From Pycnococcus provasolii (lineage: Eukaryota; Chlorophyta; Pseudoscourfieldiophyceae; Pseudoscourfieldiales), in contig CP150565.1 in the NCBI GenBank assembly GCA_049487715.1, positions 434,001-498,000 of the forward strand: a stretch of DNA of 64,000 bases, given 5' to 3'. Under the pieces are notes generated by a model. It saw nothing but the letters and a program-made list of their open reading frames with translations. It did no database searches and had not been told where the DNA came from. Below, piece after piece: positions 19,869 to 29,963 of this stretch; within the stretch, counting starts at the first letter, position 1; each line of letters opens with the position of its first letter. The translations under genes and the position numbers were made by a program.

Positions 19869-20621
19869 TTATGTAGTACGCACAACCTTAACCAGCATGT
19901 GGTGCGACGACCTATTCACGCTCTTGATGTCCTCGACGACTGCGTCAGCAAACAAAGCGGACGCCTCCTCCATAACTCCTTCGATGTGCTCGGGAATGCG
20001 CACGCGCATCAGGATGTATGCGCGACCGCCCGGCTTCAGTGTGGCGTGAATGGTGTGCAGAAGTGCGGAAGAGTCGTAGATATCCGCGACGCAGTCGGCG
20101 GCAAGAACGACGTCGAAAGCGCCTCTCATATTTGGCGTGATGACATCCTCGTCCGTGCTCCACTCTAGCGTGCGAGGCGTCTCAACTTTCCCCCCTGCGT
20201 GCTTGACAGCGTCTTGGTTGCGTTCGAGGTTATCGATCATGAGCGGAACGAACTCCGCGCGGTCTGTGAGAGTGACAGAACACCCTCCGACTGCCGCTAG
20301 CGCGATTCCCGCGAGTCCCGTTCCAGCCCCAAGTTCGAGGACTTTCGTTCCAGGCGTCGTGCACTTTTGCGTGATGAGGTGGTCAGCGAGTATGTACGCC
20401 CCGTCCCAGACGATGCCTCCTTTTCCTAAACATTTGTTTTGTGCGATTGTGATACCTTGCGTATGTGATGAACCGCCAAACTCGTAGATGATGGAATGAA
20501 ACCTGCTATGTCGATAGTCGTCGTAGTAAGACTGGTGAGCCAGCCATGAAGAATACAGGAAGATCTCTCCGGACGGAGAACATTCACATGGAGGAACATT
20601 TATGCAGGTTGAACCCGACAT
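19869..20621 (-). CDS. METTL21/FAM86-like protein methyltransferase (family 16)
   Basis: The protein is 250 residues from the ATG at 20619-20621; the frame is open further upstream but has no ATG. The seven-beta-strand SAM fold is clear. There is an N-terminal GGIVWDGAYILADHL, which is the family's conserved 'W...A..LA..L' lead-in. Motif I is VLELGAGTGLAGIALA, and an acidic strand end follows at VTLTDR. The post-I region ends in FDVVLAADCVADIYD, where family 16 enzymes have an Asp-rich DxxY-like motif, and GGRAYILMRVR completes the fold. Members trimethylate lysines on translation factors and chaperones; the substrate cannot be read from the sequence. Its stop is only 67 bp from that of the RCC1 gene. 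Confidence 0.85.
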   Translation of the reverse strand: MSGSTCINVPPCECSPSGEIFLYSSWLAHQSYYDDYRHSRFHSIIYEFGGSSHTQGITIAQNKCLGKGGIVWDGAYILADHLITQKCTTPGTKVLELGAGTGLAGIALAAVGGCSVTLTDRAEFVPLMIDNLERNQDAVKHAGGKVETPRTLEWSTDEDVITPNMRGAFDVVLAADCVADIYDSSALLHTIHATLKPGGRAYILMRVRIPEHIEGVMEEASALFADAVVEDIKSVNRSSHHMLVKVVRTT

Positions 20622-21331
20622 AGGTATTGTGTGACAAGAAACCCTTCCTTGGAAGAAAAGATTATTCGCCAGAGGACTGGCAATGGCGGCGGCGGTGGTC
20701 AAAAAGACTTTTAAAAGAGGGCGTCCCAAAAGACCATTCAGTGATTCAGCCAGGGGCAAGCCAGGGGAGCCCCCCCGGGGGGTTAGGGTTCGGGTTAGGG
20801 TTAGGATTAGGGTTAGGGTTAGGGTTAGGGTTCGGGTTCGGGTTCGCGTGCCTTTCCCTTTTTGGACTATGGACTTTGGACTTCACGTGGCGGGCAGAAA
20901 AAAGTTCCGGGGATCCCTCCTTGCACCACTTCCCTTTCCTCCTCTCCTCCCTCCCCTCCCCCCGATTTTATTTGGGACCCTCGAGCCTGTCGTTGTAACC
21001 TTAGTTGTACCAGCATGCATAAATGCTCGACATGCTCGCATGTCATGTCACACCCGGTGGTTGGAGGATGGTAGTCGGCACTCTCCCTTACTCTTTCTCT
21101 GCTCTGCTCTTTGCTCTGCTCTGCTCTGCTTAGTAACTACTTATGCTTAGGAATACCTATAGAGTGTTTCTTTCTGCTCTATTGTCCTGTCACTGTTGTA
21201 CTGGTTTGGTTACGTTGGTACTTGGTACTTGGTTTCGTTTGGTCTGGCGTTGTGCCTTTTTTCTGATTGGAGTGGCTGTTGATTGGTAATCTTTGAACCT
21301 GCACAACACTAACACTGGCTCGACTTCTTTG
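20622..21331. promoter_or_regulatory. Divergent intergenic region with TTAGGG array
   Basis: A CCCCCCGGGGGG palindrome at 20771-20782 leads directly into a TTAGGG/TTCGGG array (20783-20847). At 21093-21130 there is a CTCTGCT/CTTTGCT microsatellite. No gene is seen; promoters of the methyltransferase (leftward) and the signal-anchor protein (rightward) should lie here. Confidence 0.6.
20783..20847 (+). repeat. Interstitial TTAGGG telomere-like array
   Basis: Nine or ten hexamers of the TTAGGG type, some reading TTCGGG or TTAGGA, directly after a C6G6 palindrome. Confidence 0.9.
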
Positions 21332-22540
21332 ATGAGGATGAGTATGGCGTCGCCGTCCTTCGTTTTGTCCAGTGCTCCAGCCATGCTTGCGATCGGCGTG
21401 CTCGTCGCTGTCTCCATGGTCTCCATGACGGCGCGACTCACAGACGCCGAGGGTATACGTCCCAACTACAACAAATTCAACGTCGCCATCAACACCAAAC
21501 CAGCCGACACGCGATTACACGAGACTTGTCAAGACAACGACAAGACACCTGTACTGCTCATGGAAGCCGCGGGAAAAGTCACCTCCCAAGGAAATGTCAG
21601 CGCAACACACCTGGAATTCCTCGTCGATGACTCGCTCAAGCAAAACGTCACCTTTGCAGACAAGAAGAAGATGCTGGCAAACGTCATTGGACTGAAGGTT
21701 GCTGACTACGCGTTGACGGACGATTTCCTCGGAAAGCATGACGACAATCTCTTCTACCGCAGCAATGGCTGTGCGCCGACGTTCTCGGGCGAACCACCGC
21801 ACTGGTACAAGGCGGCGTACTACCGTGGCATTCTCGCGGAAAGTCTCGCGTACAATCTGCCACAGGCACTCAGCAAAGTCAACATCTCAAACTCGACAGA
21901 CCACGAGTCGTGTTGCAACTCTCTTCCCCAGGAAGAAATATTAGAGGACTTCAACACGCTGTGGTTCGCGAAACTTGACACCGTCGTCACGGAGGTTGTG
22001 GGCGCGGTGCAGGCGCTTGCCGTTGCAAATTTCGACGTGAAGGGTCTCGCGGGTCTCAAAGCAGCCTCTGCCATTGGTGGTGGTGGTGGTCCGGTGTCCC
22101 TGGGCATGTTCATCGGCGCTGTTCTGGAGACGGTTGCGCACAAGGGATTCGGCGAGTACTCGAAATCTAAATCTGCGACGCCACCTCAGACACCGACGCG
22201 TGATGCGCTGGCGGTGGACGCGCAGGAGGCGGCATCGGCTGCCGCGGAGAGTGTCACCGCTGCAGCTGCGGAGGCGAGCGCCCACGCGTCGAATCTCACG
22301 ACGACAGCGTCGAATCTGTTCGAAACTGCGTACGAGACGCTTCGCACGCACGAGTCGGAGATGGATGCGGCGATCGCCGCGGCGGAGTTGAAGGCGGCGG
22401 AGCAGCAGGCGCGCATCGACGAGCTGCTGAAGCAGCAAGAGACGGAGCGTGCGGATTTGAAGGCGCTAGAGGCGGCTGTGGAGAACCTCACGACGCGCCA
22501 GGCAGCGTTGCGCATGGCTGTGCGCGAGCGCATTTCGTAG
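21332..22540 (+). CDS. Unknown signal-anchor protein with C-terminal coiled coil
   Basis: The protein is 402 residues from the first ATG at 21332 (the frame is open upstream without an ATG). A hydrophobic segment (about residues 12-35) acts as a signal peptide or signal anchor. The middle has several N-glycosylation sequons (NVS, NVT, NIS, NST), paired cysteines (SCCNS) and a glycine patch followed by a possible short membrane segment (GGGGGPVSLGMFIGAVLETVA split by Gly). The last 130 residues are Ala/Glu/Lys-rich with heptad spacing and form a long coiled coil. I do not recognise a family. It is probably secretory or luminal with the coiled coil mediating assembly. Confidence 0.65.
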   Translation: MRMSMASPSFVLSSAPAMLAIGVLVAVSMVSMTARLTDAEGIRPNYNKFNVAINTKPADTRLHETCQDNDKTPVLLMEAAGKVTSQGNVSATHLEFLVDDSLKQNVTFADKKKMLANVIGLKVADYALTDDFLGKHDDNLFYRSNGCAPTFSGEPPHWYKAAYYRGILAESLAYNLPQALSKVNISNSTDHESCCNSLPQEEILEDFNTLWFAKLDTVVTEVVGAVQALAVANFDVKGLAGLKAASAIGGGGGPVSLGMFIGAVLETVAHKGFGEYSKSKSATPPQTPTRDALAVDAQEAASAAAESVTAAAAEASAHASNLTTTASNLFETAYETLRTHESEMDAAIAAAELKAAEQQARIDELLKQQETERADLKALEAAVENLTTRQAALRMAVRERIS

Positions 22541-23676
22541 GGTACGGATAATTCTTTGACATAAGGGGCTTTGGGGAGGCTTTTGCCATGGGTAGTTAAC
22601 ACAGTAACAGATCAAACCCTTCATTTTTTTTTGCATTTTTTTTTAAATCATACATACAATATCACCTTAGCAACTGTACCGATACAGTAAGTGCACAACA
22701 TACAATATCGTAGCTACGGTGGGAAGCCGCAAGCAAGCTGGCGCCATTGATTGGCGCATATGTCGGTTCTTTTCTATGCATGCATAGGCAAAAGGGAAAG
22801 TGCTGTACTTATGTTACAATGGTCACAGAAGACAGTACAAAATATGACCACCTTATGTAGTTCGTGGTCTTCCCTTACAGTACATACCCCTCGTTGGTAA
22901 GTCGTAAGACGATGTGTTTTCTCGTGACTCACGTGACGCCTTCTGAATTGGTCTGAATTCCACGAAGGGGATGTACGTTGATATCACGTGATGAAGAACA
23001 AGTTGGTCAAGGTGAACAAGTTGGTCAGAGCCTTATGACGTGGGAGGAACGGAGGAAGCCGCGGATAAATAAATGGTCAGACTTGAACTAATCCGTCATA
23101 TCTGGTGGAAAGTTTAAGGGAAAGAAGGAAGGGGTGATGATGACAACTAACTGTCGTGGTAAGGGAAACGTCGTGGCAACTGTCGTGACAAACGTGATAA
23201 TAAACGGGAGACGGGAGGAGCATGACCATGTGGTACCAGCAAACATGGTGGTCAACAGCAAAAAACCAATGTCAAATGTTGGAAAACGTCGGCCTTTGGA
23301 AAACATTGTCTTTTTTTATGTTTTTCGCAAACTCTTTTTTTGTCTGTGAGTTTTTAGCAATCAGCTCAGCACGCTCCGCTTTGCCATTCATTCGTGTGCC
23401 GCTTGTGCCATTCGTGTTCTTCATCCAGCAGGCCAGCTCATCTTCATTTCACCCTGCTCTGCCTGCATTTGTGTTAAGTGTTAAGGTGGTGTATTAAGGT
23501 CGTGTACACGTCTAAAGTCAATCAACACGTTTCTTTGGCGTTTCTTTACATTAATTTCCATAGGTGTGGGTATTGTTGCAACAGCACTATTATCGTACGA
23601 TATTGGTGTGTGTATTCAGCATTGCCTTACAAGTGCGGCTTGCGTGTTGCCTCCCGTTTATAGATAGATACTGCAG
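22541..23676. promoter_or_regulatory. Intergenic region upstream of the carboxypeptidase gene
   Basis: There is no gene. Two CACGTG palindromes (G-box/E-box type) are at 22930-22935 and 22985-22990. A 14-base direct repeat GAACAAGTTGGTCA follows at 22996-23009 and 23014-23027. The spacing looks like a cis-regulatory cluster for the rightward carboxypeptidase gene, but this is inference only. Confidence 0.4.
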
Positions 23677-26600
23677 ATGAAAGCTCTCATACCTCCGCAA
23701 CACCAAACAAAAACGAGCTTGTCGTCGTCCTACGGCCACGGGGAGAGGGCAGCAGCAACACCAACACCAGCGCCGGCACCTTCAGCAGCAGGAGCAGCAG
23801 CGTCGTCGCAGCTGCTCGTTCTGTCAGGCATGCCAATAGGAGGAACGGCGCCAGCCTCAGCAGCAGCACCAGCAACAACAACTGCCACGACGACGCCAAT
23901 AAGATCGTCTCCACCGCCCACACCATCTCCATGGCCCGCCACGCGACCAACAAGAGGAGCAGCAAGACACCACCCTCGCATCCCATCAACAGCAGCAGCA
24001 GCACAACCGCAACCACATCCACCACAGTCCAGTCCACACCAACAGCAAACGACGACGACGACGACAACAACAACAACGCCAACAAGCGCATTGGCGTCGG
24101 ACTATCACGCCAACTTACCGCCGGCAGGAACGCTCGTGTTCGACGATAACTTCGAGAGCGGCAACGCGGGTCGCGTGACACGCGTGTCGTCTGACGAGTA
24201 TCACCTGGAGCTGAGAAGCGACACGTGCAACCACAGGCATAGGCTATGGTTCTACTTTCGCGTCAGGAACGCACGAGCCAATCAACGCGTCGTGTTCACC
24301 GTGAAGAACATGTCCAAAAATCGAAGCCTCTATCGGGACGGCATGTCTCCGCTCGTGCGCAGTGGGCGCGTGGGCTCGAAGTGGGAGCGCGTTCCTCCTC
24401 GTAACGTCTTCTACTACCGTCCGGCACTGACAAACGGGTCGCCATTCTGCGGCCCAACAGCGACAAGCAACGCCGCCGCATCAGCACAACACGCCGACGC
24501 TGGGGAGTCGTCGCCATCCTCAACTCCGCAGTCAAAAACGTCGACAACCGCAACAGCAACAATGCACCCAACGGTCGTCTCCGCCGATTATCACCTCAGC
24601 TTTTGCTTTACGTTCGCTCGTGCCAACGAGGCGTACTACTTTGCGTACAGCTACCCGTTCACGTACACGACACAGCAGCGCATCTTGCACGCGCTTGAAG
24701 CGAAGAGGCTTCCATACATGCACCGAGCATGTTTGGCGCGCAGCCTGCAGAGCCGACGCGTCGACGTCATCACCTTGGTTGATCAAAAGACCTTGGCGAG
24801 CGCCACTGCAACATCAACATCAGCAACGCAGCAGCAGCAGCAGCAAAAGCTGCCTTATCCCGCTCCTGCTCCCCCGAGCAACGGCCTTCCCACGGTGGTG
24901 GTGAGCGCTCGCGTTCATCCGGGCGAGACTCCCGCCTCGTGGGCGATGAAGGGCCTGCTGGACTTTCTAGCCAGCGACAAGGACGCCGACGCGCGGCGGC
25001 TGCGCCAGCACGTGCAGGTGATCGTCGTTCCGATGCTAAACCCGGATGGCGTGTTCGTTGGCAACTACCGGTGCAACTCCCTTGGCCTTGACCTAAACCG
25101 CTGCTGGGCAGCCGATGGGATGGACGCCGACCCAGGCATCGAGGCGCTGAGCCAGCTTCTGCAGTGGTATGCCTCTGACCCGCGCTTTGACCTGCGCCTC
25201 TTCCTGGACCTTCACGCGCACTCGACAAGCCGCTGCGCCTTTTTCCTATGCAACCCTCCTGGCCAGGCACAACACTGCACAGCCAGCGGCGCCACGTCGT
25301 CGTCGATGGGCGTTGCGGATGCTTCGACAAGCTCGGCAGACTCCGCCGCGCGGTTTCCGCGCCTTCTCAGCGACCGCAGCCGCATGGTCAGCTACACGAT
25401 GAGTCGGTACGATACGGACCCTGCGAAGCTGGGCACGGGGCGTCGCGCTTTGACGGAGCGTGTTGGCGCGCGCTGCGAGTGCATGACGCTCGAGCTCTCA
25501 TTCTTTGGCACGGAGGTGGACGGCGCTGGGCTCATCACCGAGCAGTCCAGTCGCCAGCCCGCTCCACGCCCCGCGGCTGGCATGGGCGGGGAGGTTGAGC
25601 CCCCCACACCTCCGGAGGCGTCGACGGACACTGGGTATGCGACGCTCGGGCGATGTGTAGGCTTGGCACTCATGGACCTGTTTCACGTGCCGACGACCGA
25701 CAGAGTTCCCGAGCGTGCTCCGGAGGCTGCATTTGGCCGTGCTTCGGTGGCACCATTGGCCAAAGGCGTCGCGTCGCCGCGGCTGTTGCTTTGCCCGCTA
25801 CCCTTTGGGGACGACGCGAGTGTCATGGAGCCATTTCTGAAAGACTCGCCGTGGTCGCGGCATGGTGTGACTGCTTGGAATGCACCGCCGAGGCCTGATG
25901 CTGGAGATGCGGATGCGGCGAGCGACGATGCAAACGACGACGAGGAAGAGGAGGAGGGAGGAGGACACGAGGACAACGGCGGCGACGACGACGCGGTTGA
26001 CGAATTACCACGATCTGAACACTCGTCAAGCTCAATCTTGTCAGATACGCGCGCTGTTGCAGATTCGGATGACTTGCCTCGCGATAACGACTTGGATGCG
26101 ACGACGTCGAGTTCCGCTTCGACGTCGTCGGCGGCGACGGAGGTGCGATTGGGCATTTCTGGCTTCATGGGAGCTCCAACGCGACGCATCAATCCGATTG
26201 ACTTTCAGGTGCGTGCGAGTGCTTGGGCGACGGCGCACAGGAGTGGAATGGTGCGTGCTCGCGCCATGTCTGCGGGAGGATCCAGGAGAGGGGCACCAGG
26301 TCCTATCCTTCAGAGGAACGAAGGTGGAAATGGCGACCGGCTACCTGGCATTAAGGTGCCAAACTCGGAGAGGCGCGCGGCGACTGCAGCGGATTCGTCG
26401 AGATTACGCAACACGGCGAACTCGCCATCAGGTCTTTTGCTGTATCGGCCACCGAGTCCGCCAAAGGGTTTCGCCAAGTCGAGTTCCTGGAGCCCTTATG
26501 CCATTGCGACGCAATCGGCATCGACATCAAAGCACGGCAAGTCGTCCGCGTCGACAACGCAAGCGACGTTGCGTCTTCACAGCAAGCCTTCTCGCTCGAA

Positions 26601-26727
26601 GAAGGGTACGAAGGCGAACAAACTTCGACCTCGGGCGCCGTACGTACCTTTATCGAGTAGCGGCGGCAAGGGAATGCGCGATCCTCGTGGTCCTCCTGCT
26701 GCACTGGTCGGCGAGCGCGTTCCTTGA
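23677..26727 (+). CDS. Cytosolic carboxypeptidase, M14D (CCP/AGBL, tubulin deglutamylase-like)
   Basis: The protein is 1016 residues from ATG 23677. The first 140 residues are low-complexity (Ala, Pro, Thr, Gln, His). The CCP N-terminal domain follows, including LRSDTCNHRHRLWFYFRV and the later YHLSFCFTFARANEAYYFAYS. The zinc carboxypeptidase domain carries HPGE (His414, Glu417) and DLHAHS (His513) as metal ligands. The conserved NPDGVFVGNYRCNSLGLDLN block lies between them, and the general base is Glu606 in TLELSFFG. M14D enzymes trim glutamates from tubulin tails and other proteins, which fits a flagellate. A long acidic and Ser-rich tail ends in GGKGMRDPRGPPAALVGERVP, a tail also seen in the next gene. 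TGTAA lies 16 nt after the stop. Confidence 0.93.
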   Translation: MKALIPPQHQTKTSLSSSYGHGERAAATPTPAPAPSAAGAAASSQLLVLSGMPIGGTAPASAAAPATTTATTTPIRSSPPPTPSPWPATRPTRGAARHHPRIPSTAAAAQPQPHPPQSSPHQQQTTTTTTTTTTPTSALASDYHANLPPAGTLVFDDNFESGNAGRVTRVSSDEYHLELRSDTCNHRHRLWFYFRVRNARANQRVVFTVKNMSKNRSLYRDGMSPLVRSGRVGSKWERVPPRNVFYYRPALTNGSPFCGPTATSNAAASAQHADAGESSPSSTPQSKTSTTATATMHPTVVSADYHLSFCFTFARANEAYYFAYSYPFTYTTQQRILHALEAKRLPYMHRACLARSLQSRRVDVITLVDQKTLASATATSTSATQQQQQQKLPYPAPAPPSNGLPTVVVSARVHPGETPASWAMKGLLDFLASDKDADARRLRQHVQVIVVPMLNPDGVFVGNYRCNSLGLDLNRCWAADGMDADPGIEALSQLLQWYASDPRFDLRLFLDLHAHSTSRCAFFLCNPPGQAQHCTASGATSSSMGVADASTSSADSAARFPRLLSDRSRMVSYTMSRYDTDPAKLGTGRRALTERVGARCECMTLELSFFGTEVDGAGLITEQSSRQPAPRPAAGMGGEVEPPTPPEASTDTGYATLGRCVGLALMDLFHVPTTDRVPERAPEAAFGRASVAPLAKGVASPRLLLCPLPFGDDASVMEPFLKDSPWSRHGVTAWNAPPRPDAGDADAASDDANDDEEEEEGGGHEDNGGDDDAVDELPRSEHSSSSILSDTRAVADSDDLPRDNDLDATTSSSASTSSAATEVRLGISGFMGAPTRRINPIDFQVRASAWATAHRSGMVRARAMSAGGSRRGAPGPILQRNEGGNGDRLPGIKVPNSERRAATAADSSRLRNTANSPSGLLLYRPPSPPKGFAKSSSWSPYAIATQSASTSKHGKSSASTTQATLRLHSKPSRSKKGTKANKLRPRAPYVPLSSSGGKGMRDPRGPPAALVGERVP

Positions 26728-27017
26728 CTAGTTTTAATTATTTGTAATTGATTATGATACCTTAGTTGTTCCTAAAGTTGACTCTTTCTTGCGAAGTGAA
26801 TGAACTTCTACCTTAAGAGGAAGAGGTGGTCCAATTCTCCCCCTCCGGCTGTCCGGGGTTGTAGATTCCGGGGAAGGTGTTTGGTGTTTGGGGCTCCTAC
26901 TTGTTTGTTTGCGTGCGGGAACCCTTTCGGATATTTTCATAAGTCCGGATAAGGTCGGTCCCTTTTGAAGAAAAGACGCCTCGTCACTCGTGTGCCACTC
27001 GTGTGCCTCTACTCTAA

Positions 27018-28625
27018 ATGCGTGTCTCTTGCGCGTCGTCGTCTTCATCGTCGTCGTCGTCGTCGTCGTCGTCGTCGGTTCGGGTTCGTCGTCGTCGTCG
27101 TTATGAAGTGCTCATGGAAGGGAGTTGTTCTCGTCGTCGTTCGGTCTTGTTGAGTTTTGCGTCTTCGGGAGCCCCATCTTTCCTGGAATCCCTTCGTAAT
27201 TTTTCGTTTCCAAACTCGGCGGCTGCTGCTAATAAACTTACCCCGTCTTCTCAACCTTTTGTTGGAGCGACCTCGGAAGTCATACGTACTATTAGTGGCA
27301 TCGAACACCGACGACTCGGAAACTCAAATATTGCAGTCAGCGCCGTGGGACTAGGAACACAACGTTGGGGATCGACAGACTTCAACGCGCCGGACGTGGA
27401 CGAGTGCCACGCCATGCTCGACTACGCGACGGAACACGGTGTCAACCTCGTCGATACCGCGGAACAGTACCCCATCCCAAGCGCAGACAGAGGCGTGCAA
27501 TCTGAAGGATACACGGAGAAAATCATCGGACAGTGGATCAAGGCGGATCCTGCAAGGCGCGAGAAACTCGTCATCGCAACGAAAGTTACGGGAAGCTCGA
27601 ACATCAACGCGAAAAATATCGTCAAAGACGTCGAAGGATCCCTCAAGCGTCTCGAAACGGACTACATCGACGTTTATCTCGCTCACTGGCCGGCGCGCTA
27701 CACACCTCAGAGCAACTGGGGACAGAGTCTCGCTTACAACGTCGACGCCGAGGCGGCACCGTGGTATCGAAATGCCATGCCGTTCGAGGAATTTGCAGAG
27801 GCGATGAGCAAGTTGATTGATCAGGGAAAAATTCGCGGGTACGGCGAGTGCAACAGCAACGCGTACGGCCTCGGCGCGCTCGCGGGAGCGGCGCGCTGTG
27901 CGGGTGTTCCACCACCGATCGCATTTCAGGGCGACTTTAGCATATTGAATCGACGATCCGAGGAGAACGGATTAGCCGAAGCGTGCTCGCCTGTGAATGA
28001 AAACTGCGGCTTTATGGCGTACAATGTGCTCGCGGGAGGCATGCTGACTGGCAAGTACAGGACCACCCCGGCGGCATACGACCTCTACTTGGAGGGTTCC
28101 GAAGGAGCGGCGGGCAAGCTGTTTCGAACGCCGCGAGGACGCATGGATACGACTGGATGGGGCCCAACACTGTAAGTCTACCACCAACTATCCATAGTGG
28201 ATAAAGAAACATACACTAATCTTATGTACACGCTAAACAAAAACAGGTATCGCTACCGCACAAAGGCTGCGGTAGAGGCTCTCGAAGAGTACCGCAACAT
28301 TGCCGTGAAGTACCTGCGCAATTCTGGGACGAAAAATGAAGACGCACTTCTCCTCGAGCTCGCGCTCCGATGGGTTGTAGAGAGCCGACGCTCGTTCGTC
28401 ACAACGAGCCTCGTGGGAAGCAGCAACCTCGACCAGCTCAAGCAAACGCTCGCTTGCATCTCCGCCACCGGTCGCGAGCCTCTGGACGACGCACTTTTGT
28501 GGGACATTGACATTGTGCACATGCGCAATCGTCTTCCTCTCTTCAGCAGAGACGACGGCGATGGTGGCAAGGGAATGCGCGAGGGTCCTACATTCGAAGG
28601 GCGCATCGGCGAGCGCATTCCTTGA
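27018..28625 (+). CDS. Aldo/keto reductase (Tas/YghZ-like) with N-terminal presequence (two exons)
   Basis: Exons 27018-28171 and 28247-28625 give 510 residues. The start encodes a poly-Ser run from TCG repeats and an Arg-rich stretch, followed by a Ser/Phe-rich segment, consistent with a plastid or mitochondrial presequence. The AKR barrel begins at HRRLGNSNIAVSAVGLGTQRW. The catalytic tetrad is visible: Asp and Tyr in NLVDTAEQYP, Lys in VIATKVTG, His in VYLAHWPAR. The cofactor end SFVTTSLVGSSNLDQL is in exon 2. Substrate cannot be predicted. The C-terminal extension GGKGMREGPTFEGRIGERIP is not usual for AKRs and resembles the end of the preceding carboxypeptidase. TGTAA lies 17 nt past the stop. 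Confidence 0.93.
28172..28246 (+). other. Intron of the aldo/keto reductase gene (75 nt)
   Basis: Donor CT|GTAAGT, acceptor AAAAACAG|G, phase 2; a branch-point-like CACTAAT lies 33 nt before the acceptor. Removal joins GWGPTL to YRYRTKAA in frame. Confidence 0.93.
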
Positions 28626-28721
28626 TTGCTTGCTTTTGCTTTGTAATTGTTTGCTGTTTTTTGAAATCTTTTTGGCGAGGCTAAATGTAAAATCTTGCAT
28701 GCTACTCATCACGAAGTTTGG

Positions 28722-28865
28722 TCAGATGTGATGTGTCAGATGAAGGCCGAGTGATCGCGTGAACGGCCAAGCACGAATTTGAAACCTTGAAAGGGACCGA
28801 ACGACGTTCAGGCCGACGCAGCCCGTGCCACCAGTCACGTACGCGACAAAGCGCCGACGTGGCAT
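28722..28865 (-). pseudogene. Short Rossmann-fold (SDR/epimerase N-terminus) fragment
   Basis: A 47-codon frame starts with ATG and encodes RRFVAYVTGGTGCVGLNVVR, the dinucleotide-binding start of an extended SDR. The homology ends after about 25 codons, and nothing resembling the rest of the enzyme follows before the reductase gene. It is either a gene relic or a single exon of something I cannot trace. Confidence 0.35.
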
Positions 28866-28927
28866 CGACGGCGGCGAGGCGATGACAAGCACACCTGGCT
28901 TGGAGGGAGAGCAACGAGAGCTGGCAA

Positions 28928-28955
28928 GGTTAGGGTTTGGGTTAGGGTTAGGGGG
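28928..28955 (+). repeat. Short TTAGGG-like array
   Basis: About four units (TTAGGG, TTTGGG) just beyond the proposed stop of NDUFB10 and upstream of the SDR fragment, ending in GGGGGATCC. Confidence 0.8.
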
Positions 28956-28959
28956 ATCC

Positions 28960-29801
28960 GTCATGGAATGGAATGTCTGAGACCACAAGGGATCTCTCTC
29001 TCTTTCTCCGGACTTTTCTCCATGTCGTGTACCTTGATAAGAAAATGGCGCCGCTGGGACCCGTGCCAAGTGCATCACCGTCTCTGGTTGATTTTGAAGG
29101 TTTGGACAAAGGCTTCTCCGTTTGTTTTTTCTCCGTTACAGTATTAGAGTATTCGAAAAAAAAGCGGTACGAGAATACAGCTCTTTTTAGAGTTGTCCGC
29201 CTCTCTGTCGTGGGATGAACATGGTGGGGATAAAAGTTAGTTTTTGTGGTGGCAATGGTGCAGCTGGTAAGATAGAGTTTGTGGTTTGCGTCTTACCTTC
29301 ACAACATCCCTTGCGTGGTGCGCGTTGTGAATCTTGTAAATGCCCGTTCCCCTCAGCGAGTCCATGTACGCGGTTGCGAGCTCGCTGCAGTTTTCGAGGT
29401 GGTTGACACCCTCTCGCAGGTAGCACAGCTTCAACTTCTCTTTGATGATCTGATTTTCGTTTGGCGCAGAGAATGCCATTGGAGTAAAGGTTAGGCAGAG
29501 TAAGGTTGAAGATGAGTTGGTGTACATGAATATGGTAAGCTGAAAAGACACAACACACAACACAGCGTAAAAAGCCCTACCTACTACAACGAAACAAAAA
29601 AGCCAGAACAACAAAAACAAGGCAAAAGAGCTACAAACCACTACAACACACTACACACCACTGACTCACCTTTGACGTTTCAATGCGCACGAACTTCTCC
29701 TTGACTACGGCGTCTCTGTGCTGGAAGAATCCCGCGACGTCCACCGCCGGGTCGGGGCGCGGTCCCGTCGGCGGGCCGTCGAACGTGGGGCCAGACGCCA
29801 T
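28960..29801 (-). CDS. NDUFB10: Mitochondrial complex I subunit NDUFB10/PDSW-like (three exons)
   Basis: Exons 29801-29670, 29449-29297 and, tentatively, 29031-28960 give 118 residues. Exon 1 encodes DPAVDVAGFFQHRDAVVKEK then FVRIETSK. Exon 2 continues IIKEKLKLCYLREGVNHLEN and then CSELATAYMDSLRGTG. The splice reconstructs the plant PDSW pattern 'EKW.QIETAK-I.REK..CYR.EGVNHLQKC', with the conserved Cys-x(n)-Cys pair. The product is a small accessory subunit of the NADH:ubiquinone oxidoreductase membrane arm. Exon 3 (VHDMEKSPEKEREIP...) is in frame but not recognisable. Without that splice the frame would end at 29237. ATG 29801 is the first in frame. Confidence 0.82.
29032..29296 (-). other. 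Proposed second intron of NDUFB10 (265 nt)
   Basis: Donor AAG|GTAAGA is good; the acceptor TTATCAAG|GTACAC is plausible but not unique. Phase 0. Confidence 0.5.
29450..29669 (-). other. First intron of NDUFB10 (220 nt)
   Basis: Donor AAG|GTGAGT and acceptor AAATCAG|ATC, phase 0. The protein joined across it aligns with the plant PDSW consensus without a gap. Confidence 0.88.
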
Positions 29802-29898
29802 ATGGTTCGAGCGAGCAGAATGAGCCGGCACGGGGGGAAAGGAGATAACCTCTCCCCTTACAAATAAGATGCGAACCCGAACCCCCTACCTCCTAACA

Positions 29899-29963
29899 CC
29901 CTAACCCCCTAACCCTAACCCCCTAACCCTAACCCTAACCCTAACCCTAACCCTAACCCTAAC
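29899..29963 (-). repeat. Interstitial CCCTAA array in a divergent promoter
   Basis: About ten CCCTAA units, the last six or seven perfect. It lies between the divergent starts of NDUFB10 (29801) and the LRR gene (30052), which are 250 bp apart. Confidence 0.93.

Noticed and set aside
29899-29963. Chromosome end at the CCCTAA array
   Set aside because: Genes continue on both sides, so the array is interstitial.
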